Positions 1-8,147 of a stretch of 64,000 bases of DNA are shown here, piece after piece. How positions within the stretch are numbered: position 1 is the first letter of the stretch; every line of letters starts with the position of its first letter. Both the position numbers and the translations under genes were made by a program. Location: positions 190,248 to 254,247 of the forward strand of contig CAYJOL010000006.1 in the NCBI GenBank assembly GCA_964371785.1. Reading direction: 5' to 3'. The notes below the pieces were generated by a model that was not told the DNA's origin, searched no databases, and saw nothing but the letters and a program-made list of their open reading frames with translations. The stretch is from CAVQCT01 sp964371785. Lineage in GTDB: Bacteria > Zixibacteria > MSB-5A5 > GN15 > FEB-12.

Positions 1-23
1 ACGTATTCATCAGTGAGTCATAG

Positions 24-590
24 TTGCAGGACAACGAGACAGTTTTGATCGAACAGGCTCTGCAAGGCAGTCAAAAGGCCTATGAAATTCTGTCCGAGCG
101 ACATCGTCAAGCTGTCTATCATATTATATATAAGATAGTTCGGGACAAAGAGACAGCCCACGACCTGGTTCAGGACACTTTCATGAAAGCGTTTTCTTCC
201 CTGGCCAGCTACCGCTCGGAGTTCCGCTTTTCGACCTGGCTTTACAAGATTGCCGCAAATTGCTCGATTGACTATTTGAGGAAGAAGAAAATCAATGCCA
301 TGTCCCTGGATCAGCCACTGGAGACAAAAGATGGCACGGTGGGAATAGAGGTCCCGGACTACTCCTATCACCCGGGATATGAACTTGAGCGCAAGGAACA
401 GCGATTCAGCATTGAGGAAGCAATCCAGTCATTACCGGAGAAGTATCGGGAAGTAATCATTTACCGGCATAAAGATGATAAATCATACGAGGAAATAGCC
501 GATTTATTAGATATCCCGGTCGGTACGGTCAAAGCACGTATTTTCCGGGCCCGCGAGCTATTGAAAAAGAAGCTCAAAGAATTCATGTAA
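24..590 (+). CDS. ECF-type RNA polymerase sigma factor
   Basis: A 188-residue sigma-70 family protein of extracytoplasmic-function size. Region 2 lies at about residues 25-95 (HDLVQDTFMKAF, then FSTWLYKIAANCSIDYLRKK, typical of 2.2-2.4). Region 4 lies at about 130-185 (LPEKYREVIIYR and YEEIADLLDIPVGTVKARIFRAR, a helix-turn-helix). The start is a TTG directly after an in-frame TAG at 21; no better start exists. It would direct RNA polymerase to a specific promoter set. The next genes encode envelope proteins, so an envelope-stress role is an inference. No anti-sigma factor with a zinc-binding motif is visible next to it. Function class is near certain; the regulon is unknown. Confidence 0.93.
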   Translation: MQDNETVLIEQALQGSQKAYEILSERHRQAVYHIIYKIVRDKETAHDLVQDTFMKAFSSLASYRSEFRFSTWLYKIAANCSIDYLRKKKINAMSLDQPLETKDGTVGIEVPDYSYHPGYELERKEQRFSIEEAIQSLPEKYREVIIYRHKDDKSYEEIADLLDIPVGTVKARIFRARELLKKKLKEFM

Positions 591-617
591 TGGTGCTTGG
601 ACCAGGAGGACGTTGAC

Positions 618-1532
618 ATGACACAGCCAAAGGCCCCGCTCTGCTGGATGGTGGCCCTGTTCTGTTTTGCCGCGATTACGGTCCGGGCCGGAGAGTATAC
701 TTTTCAGTATCAGAAGATTGTCGAGATTCAGCAGCCAATGATGCTTGATTTGAGCCTGGTTGCCGGTAACGTGACTATCACGGGCAATTCCGAAGATCGG
801 GTAATGATCGACGCAGTCAAGACCGTCCGCGGTTCAAATCATGACGAGGCCGAGGAAGTTGCGGATCATATTGAAATCCACGTCAGCTCCTCCAACAACA
901 CAGTGAAGATTGAAACCAATTATCTCAAAATGGTCAACCGGAGCCGGTCGTTCTGGAACAAGCTCTTTGGCAGCAGCGGCTCAGACTCATATGGCATGGT
1001 TGACTATCACATAAGTGTCCCTTCGCAGACGTCGGTAACCGTTAACAGCATGGAGGCATTGATAGTGCTGACGAGTCTTGAGGGTGACATCAACATTACA
1101 AACTCTTCCGGGGCAACCCGGGGCGAGTATTTGTTTGGACCGATCACAATTTCGCAACCGGTCGGTGAAGTCGATTTGAAATGGATTGAAGGAGATATCC
1201 GCGTCAAATCGACATCGAGCCGTATCGCTATTCAACAGAGTCGCGGAGCCATAGATGTAGCGACATATTCGGGATCGGTGAATATTCAAACACAGTTGGA
1301 CAGCCCGAAGAACTACTATGTTGAGACGACAAGTGGTTCGGTTGATTTCACAGTTCCGACATACTCCGCCGGGGTGCTGAATATCGAAACGAAAAGCGGT
1401 GAGATCAAAAGCGACATACCGGTGGCGATCAAATCGGTTTCGCGGCGCCGTCTGGTGGGTGAGTTTGGCGGGGGCGGCCCGACCATCAGTATCTCTTCGA
1501 CCACCGGTGATGTTGAGATTAAGCAGTTCTGA
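618..1532 (+). CDS. secreted DUF4097-like beta-repeat protein
   Basis: About 304 residues. ATG 618 is chosen over the upstream TTG at 597 because AGGAGG (604-609) sits 8 nt before it, and the N-terminus then reads as a signal peptide (hydrophobic stretch about residues 10-24, ending VRAGE). The rest is a repeated pattern of short beta strands (SGSVNIQT, SGSVDFTV, SGEIKSDI, TGDVEIKQF) as in the DUF4097/DUF4098 adhesin-like beta-helix family. It starts 28 nt after the ECF sigma gene and is probably co-transcribed with it. The role is unknown; export to periplasm or surface is inferred from the signal peptide. Confidence 0.75.
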   Translation: MTQPKAPLCWMVALFCFAAITVRAGEYTFQYQKIVEIQQPMMLDLSLVAGNVTITGNSEDRVMIDAVKTVRGSNHDEAEEVADHIEIHVSSSNNTVKIETNYLKMVNRSRSFWNKLFGSSGSDSYGMVDYHISVPSQTSVTVNSMEALIVLTSLEGDINITNSSGATRGEYLFGPITISQPVGEVDLKWIEGDIRVKSTSSRIAIQQSRGAIDVATYSGSVNIQTQLDSPKNYYVETTSGSVDFTVPTYSAGVLNIETKSGEIKSDIPVAIKSVSRRRLVGEFGGGGPTISISSTTGDVEIKQF

Positions 1533-1564
1533 TCGATCTCCATCGCCGCACATAGGATGTAAAC

Positions 1565-2866
1565 ATGTTGAGGATTTCCTCAATCACTCTCTTGTCCGGG
1601 CTACTGATTGCTTTGACGCAGGTCGGCGGGGTCGCGGCAGCCGATCCGGGCGGCGAAGTTGATTCCACTTACTCCCCCAGAGATACTATTTTCCTGGATA
1701 TCAGCCTCAGCGACGAAGGGGTGACAGCGATTGACACCTCCGGATACGATTGGTACTATGATTTTGACCGTGATGTATTTGTAGCCGGCGAGCGTAAGGG
1801 CGAAGCTGGTCTTGATTCGCCGGAAGCGCAAAAGGAAGCCGATTACCTTCCGGTAGAAGAGCGGGCGACAGTCGAGAAGAAGGTCAAGCCCTTCGTCAAC
1901 TCGGTGCTTGTCGGAGTCGATGAATACGTGAGCGGGAACATCATCGCATACGGCCGGGTCACGATAAAGGGCTGGGTCAAAGGCGACGTCAAGTCGCTGA
2001 ATAAGCGTGTTCTGGTAAGTAAGACCGGACGGGTGGATGGCAACATAGAAGCCCCCGAGATTATTGTGAAGGATGGCGGAACGGTGCTGGGCAAGCAGAC
2101 AATTACGAAATCCGCCCTGGATCTGCCGCCTCTATCTACTTCGTTCTCTGTCAGCGGCGTCATTGTAGTCATCTCATTTCTGGTGTTCTTTATATTTTTC
2201 GGATTCGTAATCACCACACTCATGCCCCGTCAGCTCGTCCGGTTCAGACACGCGTTTGAGTCCTACAAATTGAAAACGTACTTTCTCGGTTTCTTTCTGA
2301 TAATAGCCATGCCGATCGTCATAGCCCTGGTCATCATCACCATTGTCGGTATCGTACTGGTGCCGTTCGTACCGGTTTTGTATCTATTCGCCACCGTCAT
2401 GGGAGTCGTATCGTTTGGACAGCAAATCGGTTCGGGTTTCACCCGTCGCCTGCTGGGGCAGGATAAAAGCCCCATGGTCCAGGCGCTATTGGGAGTCGGC
2501 TTTCTCATGTTGCTCTGGTTGGCCGTTGCCATTTTGCTCGGGTCCAACGGCGGGTCATCGGAAGGATTCGGCATCTTCTTTCTTGTCATCGCCATTTTGA
2601 TCAGCACTTACCCGGTGTGCTCCGGATTAGGGGCGGCGTTGTTGACCCGTTTCGGGTTTCGCGAGTATATGAGTTGGCAAGACCGGCAGAATCTTCAACG
2701 GCCCCCCGATGCTCCGGCCCCGCCGCCGATTCACGAGGCAGATTCGCTGACGCAAAGCAATTCGGGCCACGTTGTAAGGAAGGATGACATCCCGCCCGTT
2801 ATGCCTCCGCCGCCGGTTCCTCCTCCGCCCAAGATAAGCGCGGACGATTCCGGATCATCCGAATAG
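1565..2866 (+). CDS. bactofilin-like polymer-forming domain membrane protein
   Basis: 433 residues. There is a signal peptide (about 1-25), then a soluble region, then a short right-handed beta stretch at about 120-180 (GNIIAYGRVTIKGWVKGDV, TGRVDGNIEAPEIIV), the pattern of polymer-forming/bactofilin repeats. After residue 195 come about five hydrophobic membrane segments, then a proline-rich tail (PAPPPIHEAD and PPPPVPPPPK). Similar proteins with a polymer-forming domain in front of a membrane bundle are common in FCB and Acidobacteria genomes and have no assigned function. The gene lies 32 nt after the DUF4097-like gene, so it belongs to the same likely sigma-led operon. Confidence 0.7.
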   Translation: MLRISSITLLSGLLIALTQVGGVAAADPGGEVDSTYSPRDTIFLDISLSDEGVTAIDTSGYDWYYDFDRDVFVAGERKGEAGLDSPEAQKEADYLPVEERATVEKKVKPFVNSVLVGVDEYVSGNIIAYGRVTIKGWVKGDVKSLNKRVLVSKTGRVDGNIEAPEIIVKDGGTVLGKQTITKSALDLPPLSTSFSVSGVIVVISFLVFFIFFGFVITTLMPRQLVRFRHAFESYKLKTYFLGFFLIIAMPIVIALVIITIVGIVLVPFVPVLYLFATVMGVVSFGQQIGSGFTRRLLGQDKSPMVQALLGVGFLMLLWLAVAILLGSNGGSSEGFGIFFLVIAILISTYPVCSGLGAALLTRFGFREYMSWQDRQNLQRPPDAPAPPPIHEADSLTQSNSGHVVRKDDIPPVMPPPPVPPPPKISADDSGSSE

Positions 2867-2891
2867 TAATCAAATGAAACCTGCCTCCCCC

Positions 2892-2910
2892 TACTTGCGT
2901 AATGCAAGTA
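2892..2910 (+). other. 7-bp inverted repeat upstream of toast-rack gene
   Basis: TACTTGC and GCAAGTA are separated by 5 nt, directly followed by TATAATG, which resembles a -10 box, 44 nt before the next ATG. This could be an operator or a hairpin in the leader. There is no T-run, so it is not a convincing terminator. The function is not established. Confidence 0.35.
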
Positions 2911-2953
2911 TAATGATAACTCACGTTTCACAACCAGAATTAAGGACCGGGTT

Positions 2954-3808
2954 ATGATAAGAAAAGCAGGAGTGGTGCTTGCGGCGGCCGCAGTGCTGGG
3001 GATTGCCGTACTCGCGCAGGGGGCCAACGAGGTTGTCACCAAGAAAGTCGATATGCAGGGAGCCGACGAGCTCGTGGTCAATGGAGACCTCGGAGCGGGC
3101 AAATTCACAATTTTGCCGAAGGATATGACCGAAGGTGCGGTTATCGAGATCGATTATAATCCCAAACGTGTTGATTATTCGGTCGAGAGCGAGGTCAAAA
3201 GAGGGAAATGCTTTCTCGATTTTGAAAGTGAACACCGAAGCAAGCACAACTTTAACACCGAGGATAATGTCTGGGATATCACCCTGTCGACCCGGTACGC
3301 TACCTCGGTGAAGCTGGACATTGGCGCGTGCGAAGCACACATGGATTTCGGCGGTGTTCCGCTTACTGATCTGACTCTTGATATCGGGGCGGCCTCGGGT
3401 AAAATCGATTTTTCAGCGCCTAACCCGCAGAGTCTGGACGAGATTAATATCGACGCCGGTGCGTCGTCAGTCAGTCTTCGGTCAATAGGTAACAGCAATT
3501 TCAAATACCTTAGCTTTTCCGGCGGCGCAGGAAGTTTCGACCTGGATTTCCGCGGAGACCTTAAGGGAGAGGCTAAGGCTGATATCGATATCGGTCTTGG
3601 ATCTGCGGAGATTATACTGCCGGAGGGTACGGCTGTGAGAATTGAGAGCGAAGGAAGCAGCTGGCTTTCGTCAATCGATTTTGACAAACACGGACTCGAT
3701 GAAGTCGAGGACGGTGTTTACGAATCTCCGGATTTCGATAAGGCCGACATTAAGATTACACTCAATGTCGAAGTAGGCATGGGGTCGGTGGACATCGTCT
3801 GGAAATAA
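2954..3808 (+). CDS. secreted toast-rack/DUF4097-like protein
   Basis: 284 residues starting at ATG 2954 with AAGGA at 2942-2946. A signal peptide covers about residues 1-24 (VLAQGANE). The C-terminal half shows repeating beta strands (LDIGACEAHMDFGG, LDIGAASGKIDFS, IDAGASSVSLRS, IDIGLGSAEIILPEG), the LiaF/toast_rack-like right-handed arrangement. The N-terminal part (VVNGDLGAGKFTILP) resembles DUF2154. It is the second protein of this type within 2.5 kb and closes the sigma-led group; a terminator follows. An envelope-sensing or structural role is inferred only. Confidence 0.7.
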   Translation: MIRKAGVVLAAAAVLGIAVLAQGANEVVTKKVDMQGADELVVNGDLGAGKFTILPKDMTEGAVIEIDYNPKRVDYSVESEVKRGKCFLDFESEHRSKHNFNTEDNVWDITLSTRYATSVKLDIGACEAHMDFGGVPLTDLTLDIGAASGKIDFSAPNPQSLDEINIDAGASSVSLRSIGNSNFKYLSFSGGAGSFDLDFRGDLKGEAKADIDIGLGSAEIILPEGTAVRIESEGSSWLSSIDFDKHGLDEVEDGVYESPDFDKADIKITLNVEVGMGSVDIVWK

Positions 3809-3873
3809 CAGCATAGTTTCGCCGCTACACTGCCATCTGGGTACTCGTCACTCCGGTAACTCTGAAACTACTT

Positions 3874-3920
3874 GCTGAGCGTGTACAAATACTTGTATAC
3901 TCACAGCGGGTGGTTTTTTT
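3874..3920 (+). terminator. rho-independent terminator
   Basis: Left arm 3874-3888 pairs with 3893-3907 (15 positions, two mismatches and one G-T) around a 4-nt ATAC loop, followed by GGGTGG and seven T (3914-3920). It ends transcription from the envelope gene group before the HtrA gene. Confidence 0.65.
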
Positions 3921-3986
3921 ATACCCAATTGAACTAAACCCCCCTTACCGTGTTTAACATTGAAAACGGACTTTGCAGGAGATTAA

Positions 3987-5357
3987 ATGTTAAGACTACT
4001 ATCGGTTCTCGTGGTTCTTGGAACCGTGGCCGCGGCAGCCCCCGCCGACAAAACCATTCAGCAGGACATATATTTCGCAAGGGATAAAGTGATGCCTGCG
4101 CTGGTCCATATTCAGCCGGTCATCAAAGACTACAATACCGGTGAACTCGAGAAACAGGCCGTGGTAGGGTCAGGGATAATTTTCCAGAACGACGGCTACG
4201 TGGTGACTAATTACCATGTAGCGGGCAAAGCAGAAAGGATTCTCTGCACATTGGCCGACAAGGAAATTGTGCCGGCCAAGTTTATCGGCGGTGATCCTCT
4301 GACCGATATAGCCATAATAAAGCTCGACCTTGAGAACTACCCGGGTCACATTCAGGCGGCCGAATTCGGCAATTCGGATTCTCTGCAGGTGGGCGAGTAT
4401 GTGATCGCGATGGGTTCGCCCCTCAATCTCTCCCGATCCATCTCGGTCGGGGTTATCTCGACCAAGGACCGGTATTTTGGATCCGACGTCCGGCTGCCGA
4501 GCGGAGAACGGACCGGCGAGTACAATCTCTGGATTCAGACCGATGCCGCCATCAATCCGGGAAATTCCGGCGGTCCACTGGTCGACCTCAAGGGACGCGT
4601 TATCGGCATAAACTCACGAGCAACTCTCTTTGCCAACAATATCGGATTTGCCATACCGGTTAACGTAGTCAAAGAAGTGGCGCAGGAAATTCTTTCAAAT
4701 GGCAAGGTGGTTCGCAGTTGGATTGGTGTTCATTGCCAGGCTCTGCAGGAGCTTGAACAGTATTTCGGCACCAACCGGAACGCCGGTGTTCTGATATCCT
4801 CGATAGATCCGGATTCACCGGCGGCCAAAAGCTTCTTGCGGGCGGGAGACATTATCCTGGAAGTCGACGGTCAGCCGGTTTCGGCTCGATTCTCCGAGGA
4901 ACTGCCCGCCTTCTACAGCCTGATAGCCGCGCATACGCCAGGTTCGGACATAGAGCTGAAAGTCCTTCGCGAGGATAGTACGTACACTTTCAAAGTCACT
5001 ACACGGCAGCTTGGCGATTTGCAGGGCGAGGATTTCGAATGCCGTGACTGGGGATTCACCGTCAAGGCGATCACCCGGCAAATGCAGATTGAGAATCAGT
5101 TACGCGACACGATCGGCGTGCTTGTCGTCGGCGTCAAGCCCGTGAGTACGGCCGACGATGGCGGATTGAGACGTGACGACGTCATCACACAAGTAAATGA
5201 GACAGCGGTGAATGAATTGGGCGACTTCGTAAACCTGTATGACGGTCTGGTCGGGGCGAAGGATGAAAAGGTGCTGTTGACCGTCACGCGCGGCGGGGCA
5301 ATCCGATATGTCCTGCTCAAGATCAAAAACCAGGAGGGTGAGGCAACTCATGAGTAA
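3987..5357 (+). CDS. HtrA/DegP-like trypsin-type serine protease with PDZ domains
   Basis: 456 residues, ATG 3987 with AGGAG at 3977-3981. A signal peptide spans about residues 1-18. The protease domain has a full triad: His77 (VTNYHVAG), Asp107 (DPLTDIAIIKL) and Ser194 (NPGNSGGPLV). Two PDZ domains follow at about 245-345 (SWIGVHCQAL, AKSFLRAGDIILEVDGQPV) and 350-450 (GGLRRDDVITQVNETAV). It should degrade or refold damaged periplasmic proteins. It overlaps the next gene, an inactive paralogue, by 8 nt, so the two are translationally linked and may form a mixed complex (inference). This is one of three HtrA-related genes in the window. Confidence 0.92.
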   Translation: MLRLLSVLVVLGTVAAAAPADKTIQQDIYFARDKVMPALVHIQPVIKDYNTGELEKQAVVGSGIIFQNDGYVVTNYHVAGKAERILCTLADKEIVPAKFIGGDPLTDIAIIKLDLENYPGHIQAAEFGNSDSLQVGEYVIAMGSPLNLSRSISVGVISTKDRYFGSDVRLPSGERTGEYNLWIQTDAAINPGNSGGPLVDLKGRVIGINSRATLFANNIGFAIPVNVVKEVAQEILSNGKVVRSWIGVHCQALQELEQYFGTNRNAGVLISSIDPDSPAAKSFLRAGDIILEVDGQPVSARFSEELPAFYSLIAAHTPGSDIELKVLREDSTYTFKVTTRQLGDLQGEDFECRDWGFTVKAITRQMQIENQLRDTIGVLVVGVKPVSTADDGGLRRDDVITQVNETAVNELGDFVNLYDGLVGAKDEKVLLTVTRGGAIRYVLLKIKNQEGEATHE

Positions 5358-6810
5358 GTATCATTTTCCGTCCGGAGCATCGTTGTATCTGTCATTGGTG
5401 GTCGCGTGTCTCGTCATCGCGATTTCACCCGCTGCATGGACGCAGACTTTTGATTATGACAAGCTCAAATCGATGGTGACTCCGTACACGGTGATTATAG
5501 ATATGAAGATAGAGATGTCGTTCGGTGTCCACTCCAACGAACAGGAAGATAAGTACCTGGGGACAATCGTCACGGACGGCGGCCTGGTGATTTTTAACGG
5601 CTCCGCATTGAACAGTGACAACGCCCTGTCGACTTTCTCAGGATTCAGCGTGAAGACGACACCGACGAGCATCTCGGTGACAACACTTGACGGAACGCAG
5701 TACGATGCCGAGTTCGTCGGGGTGGACAGATTCACCGATATCGGATTCATCCGTCTCAAACCGACTTCTCCGCAGAAATTCAAGCCGGTCAAGTTCGTCA
5801 ATCAGAGCAGTTTTCGTGTTGGCAGCTGGTTGACGCTTTATATGCTACTGCCGGATTTTGTCAATCCGCCCTTGGCCGCCGATATCGGAATGGTCAATGC
5901 GAATCTCAAATCACCTGAAGCGTTCCCGCTCATCGTCGGATTCAATGCCTTCCAGATTACCTCGGTCCTGTTCAATGAGCAGCTTGAGCCGGTCGGCGTG
6001 CTCGGTGTTTTGAACGACCCTTCATCGAACAATATGGATGCCTCGAGCATGATGGATTCGTTCGGTCAGGTGGGCATCCAGCTGTTGGGCGTGGTGACCG
6101 CCGACAAACTGGAGAAGCTTATTGCGGACCCACCCAAGAAAGGCATGACTGATCGCGGGTGGCTCGGAATTACTCTGCAGGCGCTGACGCCTGACATGGC
6201 GAAGTTTTGGGGACTCGACCTGTCGAGTGGAATAATTGTCAACGATGTTGTCAAAGGTTCTCCCGCCGAAGCCGGCGGCATGAAAGTTGGCGATATCATC
6301 TATGCGGTAAATGGACAGCCGGTGGAAGTTGACAAGGAGGAAAAGGTCCCGATCTTTCAGCGGAAGATAGCTGATATGGGCCCGGGATCCGCAGTCGAAT
6401 TCTCAGTCATCCGCCGCACCGGCGATAATCTGGATAGTTTACAAGTGCTGGCTAATCTTGAGAAGGCGCCGATGACAGCTACCGACGCTCCCGAGTACGA
6501 AGATTCGACTCTTGAATTCAATGTCAGAGGAATGGTCTTTGCGGACTATCTGTATTACAATCTTGATTCCTCGAATTTTCACGGAGTGGTGGTGTCGGAG
6601 TTAAAGCAGGGTGGACTGGCCGATCTTGAAGGATTGATGTTGGGCGACATAATCCAATCAATCGATGGCACGCAGGTCGGAAGCATCGATGACGTAAAGG
6701 CCGCGATGTCTTCGATTAACGAGAAGAAGCCGGCGGAGATAATATTCTTTGTCTGGCGCGACAAGAAGACAATGTTTGTGAATATCAAGACCGACTGGGG
6801 CCGTCAATGA
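5350..6810 (+). CDS. catalytically inactive HtrA/PDZ-domain protein
   Basis: 486 residues. ATG 5350 overlaps the end of the upstream protease gene; AGGAGG at 5332-5337 precedes it. A signal peptide covers about 1-32 (AAWTQTFDY). The protease-like domain aligns with the upstream protein (GTIVTDGGLVIFNG for GSGIIFQNDGYVVTN; DRFTDIGFIRL keeps the Asp). However, the His position is replaced in GSALNSD and no GNSGG motif exists (FQITSVLFNEQLEPVGV in its place), so it cannot be a serine protease. Two PDZ domains remain intact (GWLGITLQAL, MKVGDIIYAVNGQPV; LMLGDIIQSIDGTQV). It is probably a substrate-binding or regulatory partner of the active enzyme. Confidence 0.85.
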   Translation: MSKYHFPSGASLYLSLVVACLVIAISPAAWTQTFDYDKLKSMVTPYTVIIDMKIEMSFGVHSNEQEDKYLGTIVTDGGLVIFNGSALNSDNALSTFSGFSVKTTPTSISVTTLDGTQYDAEFVGVDRFTDIGFIRLKPTSPQKFKPVKFVNQSSFRVGSWLTLYMLLPDFVNPPLAADIGMVNANLKSPEAFPLIVGFNAFQITSVLFNEQLEPVGVLGVLNDPSSNNMDASSMMDSFGQVGIQLLGVVTADKLEKLIADPPKKGMTDRGWLGITLQALTPDMAKFWGLDLSSGIIVNDVVKGSPAEAGGMKVGDIIYAVNGQPVEVDKEEKVPIFQRKIADMGPGSAVEFSVIRRTGDNLDSLQVLANLEKAPMTATDAPEYEDSTLEFNVRGMVFADYLYYNLDSSNFHGVVVSELKQGGLADLEGLMLGDIIQSIDGTQVGSIDDVKAAMSSINEKKPAEIIFFVWRDKKTMFVNIKTDWGRQ

Positions 6811-7030
6811 CCCCGGTTGGCCTTTTCTAACTGATTTCAGGATAAGGCGTTGACGCACCTGCCCAGTTTCCGCGGGTACTCCGGACTGGCTTTTTTCAAA
6901 ATTCCGGTTGAATTTCGGCAAAGCCCTGCATATACGGCGAACTAAACCATTGCATTCGCTTGACAAACGGTCCGTTTCTGATAGATTCAATATTTGAAGA
7001 CTAAGCTGTTTAACTACTGATACTTCGGTC

Positions 7031-7050
7031 ACCGGCCCCGCCGGTTTTTT
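7031..7050 (+). terminator. rho-independent terminator in the 6811-7193 gap
   Basis: ACCGGC-CCC-GCCGGT followed by five more T. It lies 220 nt after the HtrA pair and 144 nt before the next start codon, so it either closes the HtrA transcript or attenuates the next gene. Nothing else coding is visible in this 383-nt gap. Confidence 0.6.
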
Positions 7051-7193
7051 ACCGCTCCGCTCCTGACTGAATGTTTTCGCGAATAAAGGCACGGCCTTTG
7101 CAAAAGACCTTACCAGCAGGTCCCCACCAAACGTGGAGGCACTGCCTGCTGAGGAAAGATAAAGTCTATGATACAGCCGAAAGGATGTTACCA

Positions 7194-8069
7194 ATGCACA
7201 GACAGCTACTGAGAGTATTCATGTCGGCCTGCCTGATCCTGCCGATAGTGGCCGCGACCGCGCTTGGTCAAGACGGCCCATCGACTACACCTCCCGATAG
7301 TGCGGTAGTGTCCGTCGATGTAGTCAATGCACAACCCGGAGCGACTGTCGCCGTACCGATTCGCTTGAGCAATAACATTATCGACCTCGCCGGTATCGTA
7401 ATGCCGCTTCGCTATGATGGGACACGGTTGACGCTCCAGTCGGTTGATTTCACTGGTTCGTTGCTAACGTCTAACTTCATCACGGGTGTCTTTTCGGTAC
7501 CGGAGAGCAGCTTTGTCCAAATCAGCTATCTGCCGGATATCGGTCAGGGGGACATTGTTCCGATCTCCGCAGTGAGCGGGATCCTGGCCACGGTGGTCTT
7601 TCAAGTAAAAAACTCCGCACCATCCGGGATGGCGTTTGTCGATTCGGTGTACGAATCATATGATTACAACGGCACTTTAATAGAAACTCGGATTAATTTC
7701 TCCGATCCTACCGGTGTATCTGTCTATTATCCACTTTTTGTCGAGGGTGGTGTGATGGTGGGCATGCCGACCGACGTGAATGATGACAATAATGCCGGTC
7801 TGCCGACGAAGTTCGACCTCGCTCAGAATTACCCCAATCCGTTCAACCCGACCACGACTATTGACTTTTCTCTTCCGAAGGCCGACCATGTCGTGCTGGA
7901 AGTCTTCAATGTCCTTGGCCAGCGGGTTGAGACGTTGTTGGATAAGAATCTGCCTGCCGGGCGTTACCAGGTAGAGTTCGATGCATCTTCCCAGCCCAGT
8001 GGAATTTACTTCTACCGTCTGGCGGCCGGACAGGGAGTTTCGACCAAAAAGATGGTCTTGGTCAAATAA
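7194..8069 (+). CDS. secreted cohesin-like protein with C-terminal sorting domain
   Basis: 291 residues. ATG 7194 is preferred because AAAGGA (7180-7185) precedes it at 8 nt and the N-terminus is then a signal peptide ending at about residue 26 (TALGQ). Residues about 35-180 form a cohesin-like beta sandwich (VDVVNAQPGATVAVPIRLSN, DLAGIVMPLRYDGTRLTL). After a short linker the last 85 residues carry the Por-secretion/T9SS type A sorting signature (LAQNYPNPFNPTTTIDFSLP, VFNVLGQRVETL, SGIYFYRLAAG, KKMVLVK). It is probably exported and anchored at the surface. The binding partner is unknown. Confidence 0.8.
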   Translation: MHRQLLRVFMSACLILPIVAATALGQDGPSTTPPDSAVVSVDVVNAQPGATVAVPIRLSNNIIDLAGIVMPLRYDGTRLTLQSVDFTGSLLTSNFITGVFSVPESSFVQISYLPDIGQGDIVPISAVSGILATVVFQVKNSAPSGMAFVDSVYESYDYNGTLIETRINFSDPTGVSVYYPLFVEGGVMVGMPTDVNDDNNAGLPTKFDLAQNYPNPFNPTTTIDFSLPKADHVVLEVFNVLGQRVETLLDKNLPAGRYQVEFDASSQPSGIYFYRLAAGQGVSTKKMVLVK

Positions 8070-8096
8070 AAAAAAGCTGAAATATGCCGATATCAC

Positions 8097-8126
8097 AAGG
8101 GATGGCCGGAAAGACGGCCATCCCTT
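8097..8126 (+). terminator. strong hairpin terminator
   Basis: A perfect 12-bp stem (8097-8108 with 8115-8126) around GAAAGA, located 27 nt after the sorting-domain gene and 21 nt before the kinase start. The downstream T content is modest (TTATTAATTT). Confidence 0.65.
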
Positions 8127-8147
8127 ATTAATTTGGTGAAAACGGCA

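Noticed and set aside
987..1583. 198-residue minus-strand frame opposite the first DUF4097-like gene
   Set aside because: A shadow of the plus-strand gene; composition is Arg/Cys-rich and there is no start signal.
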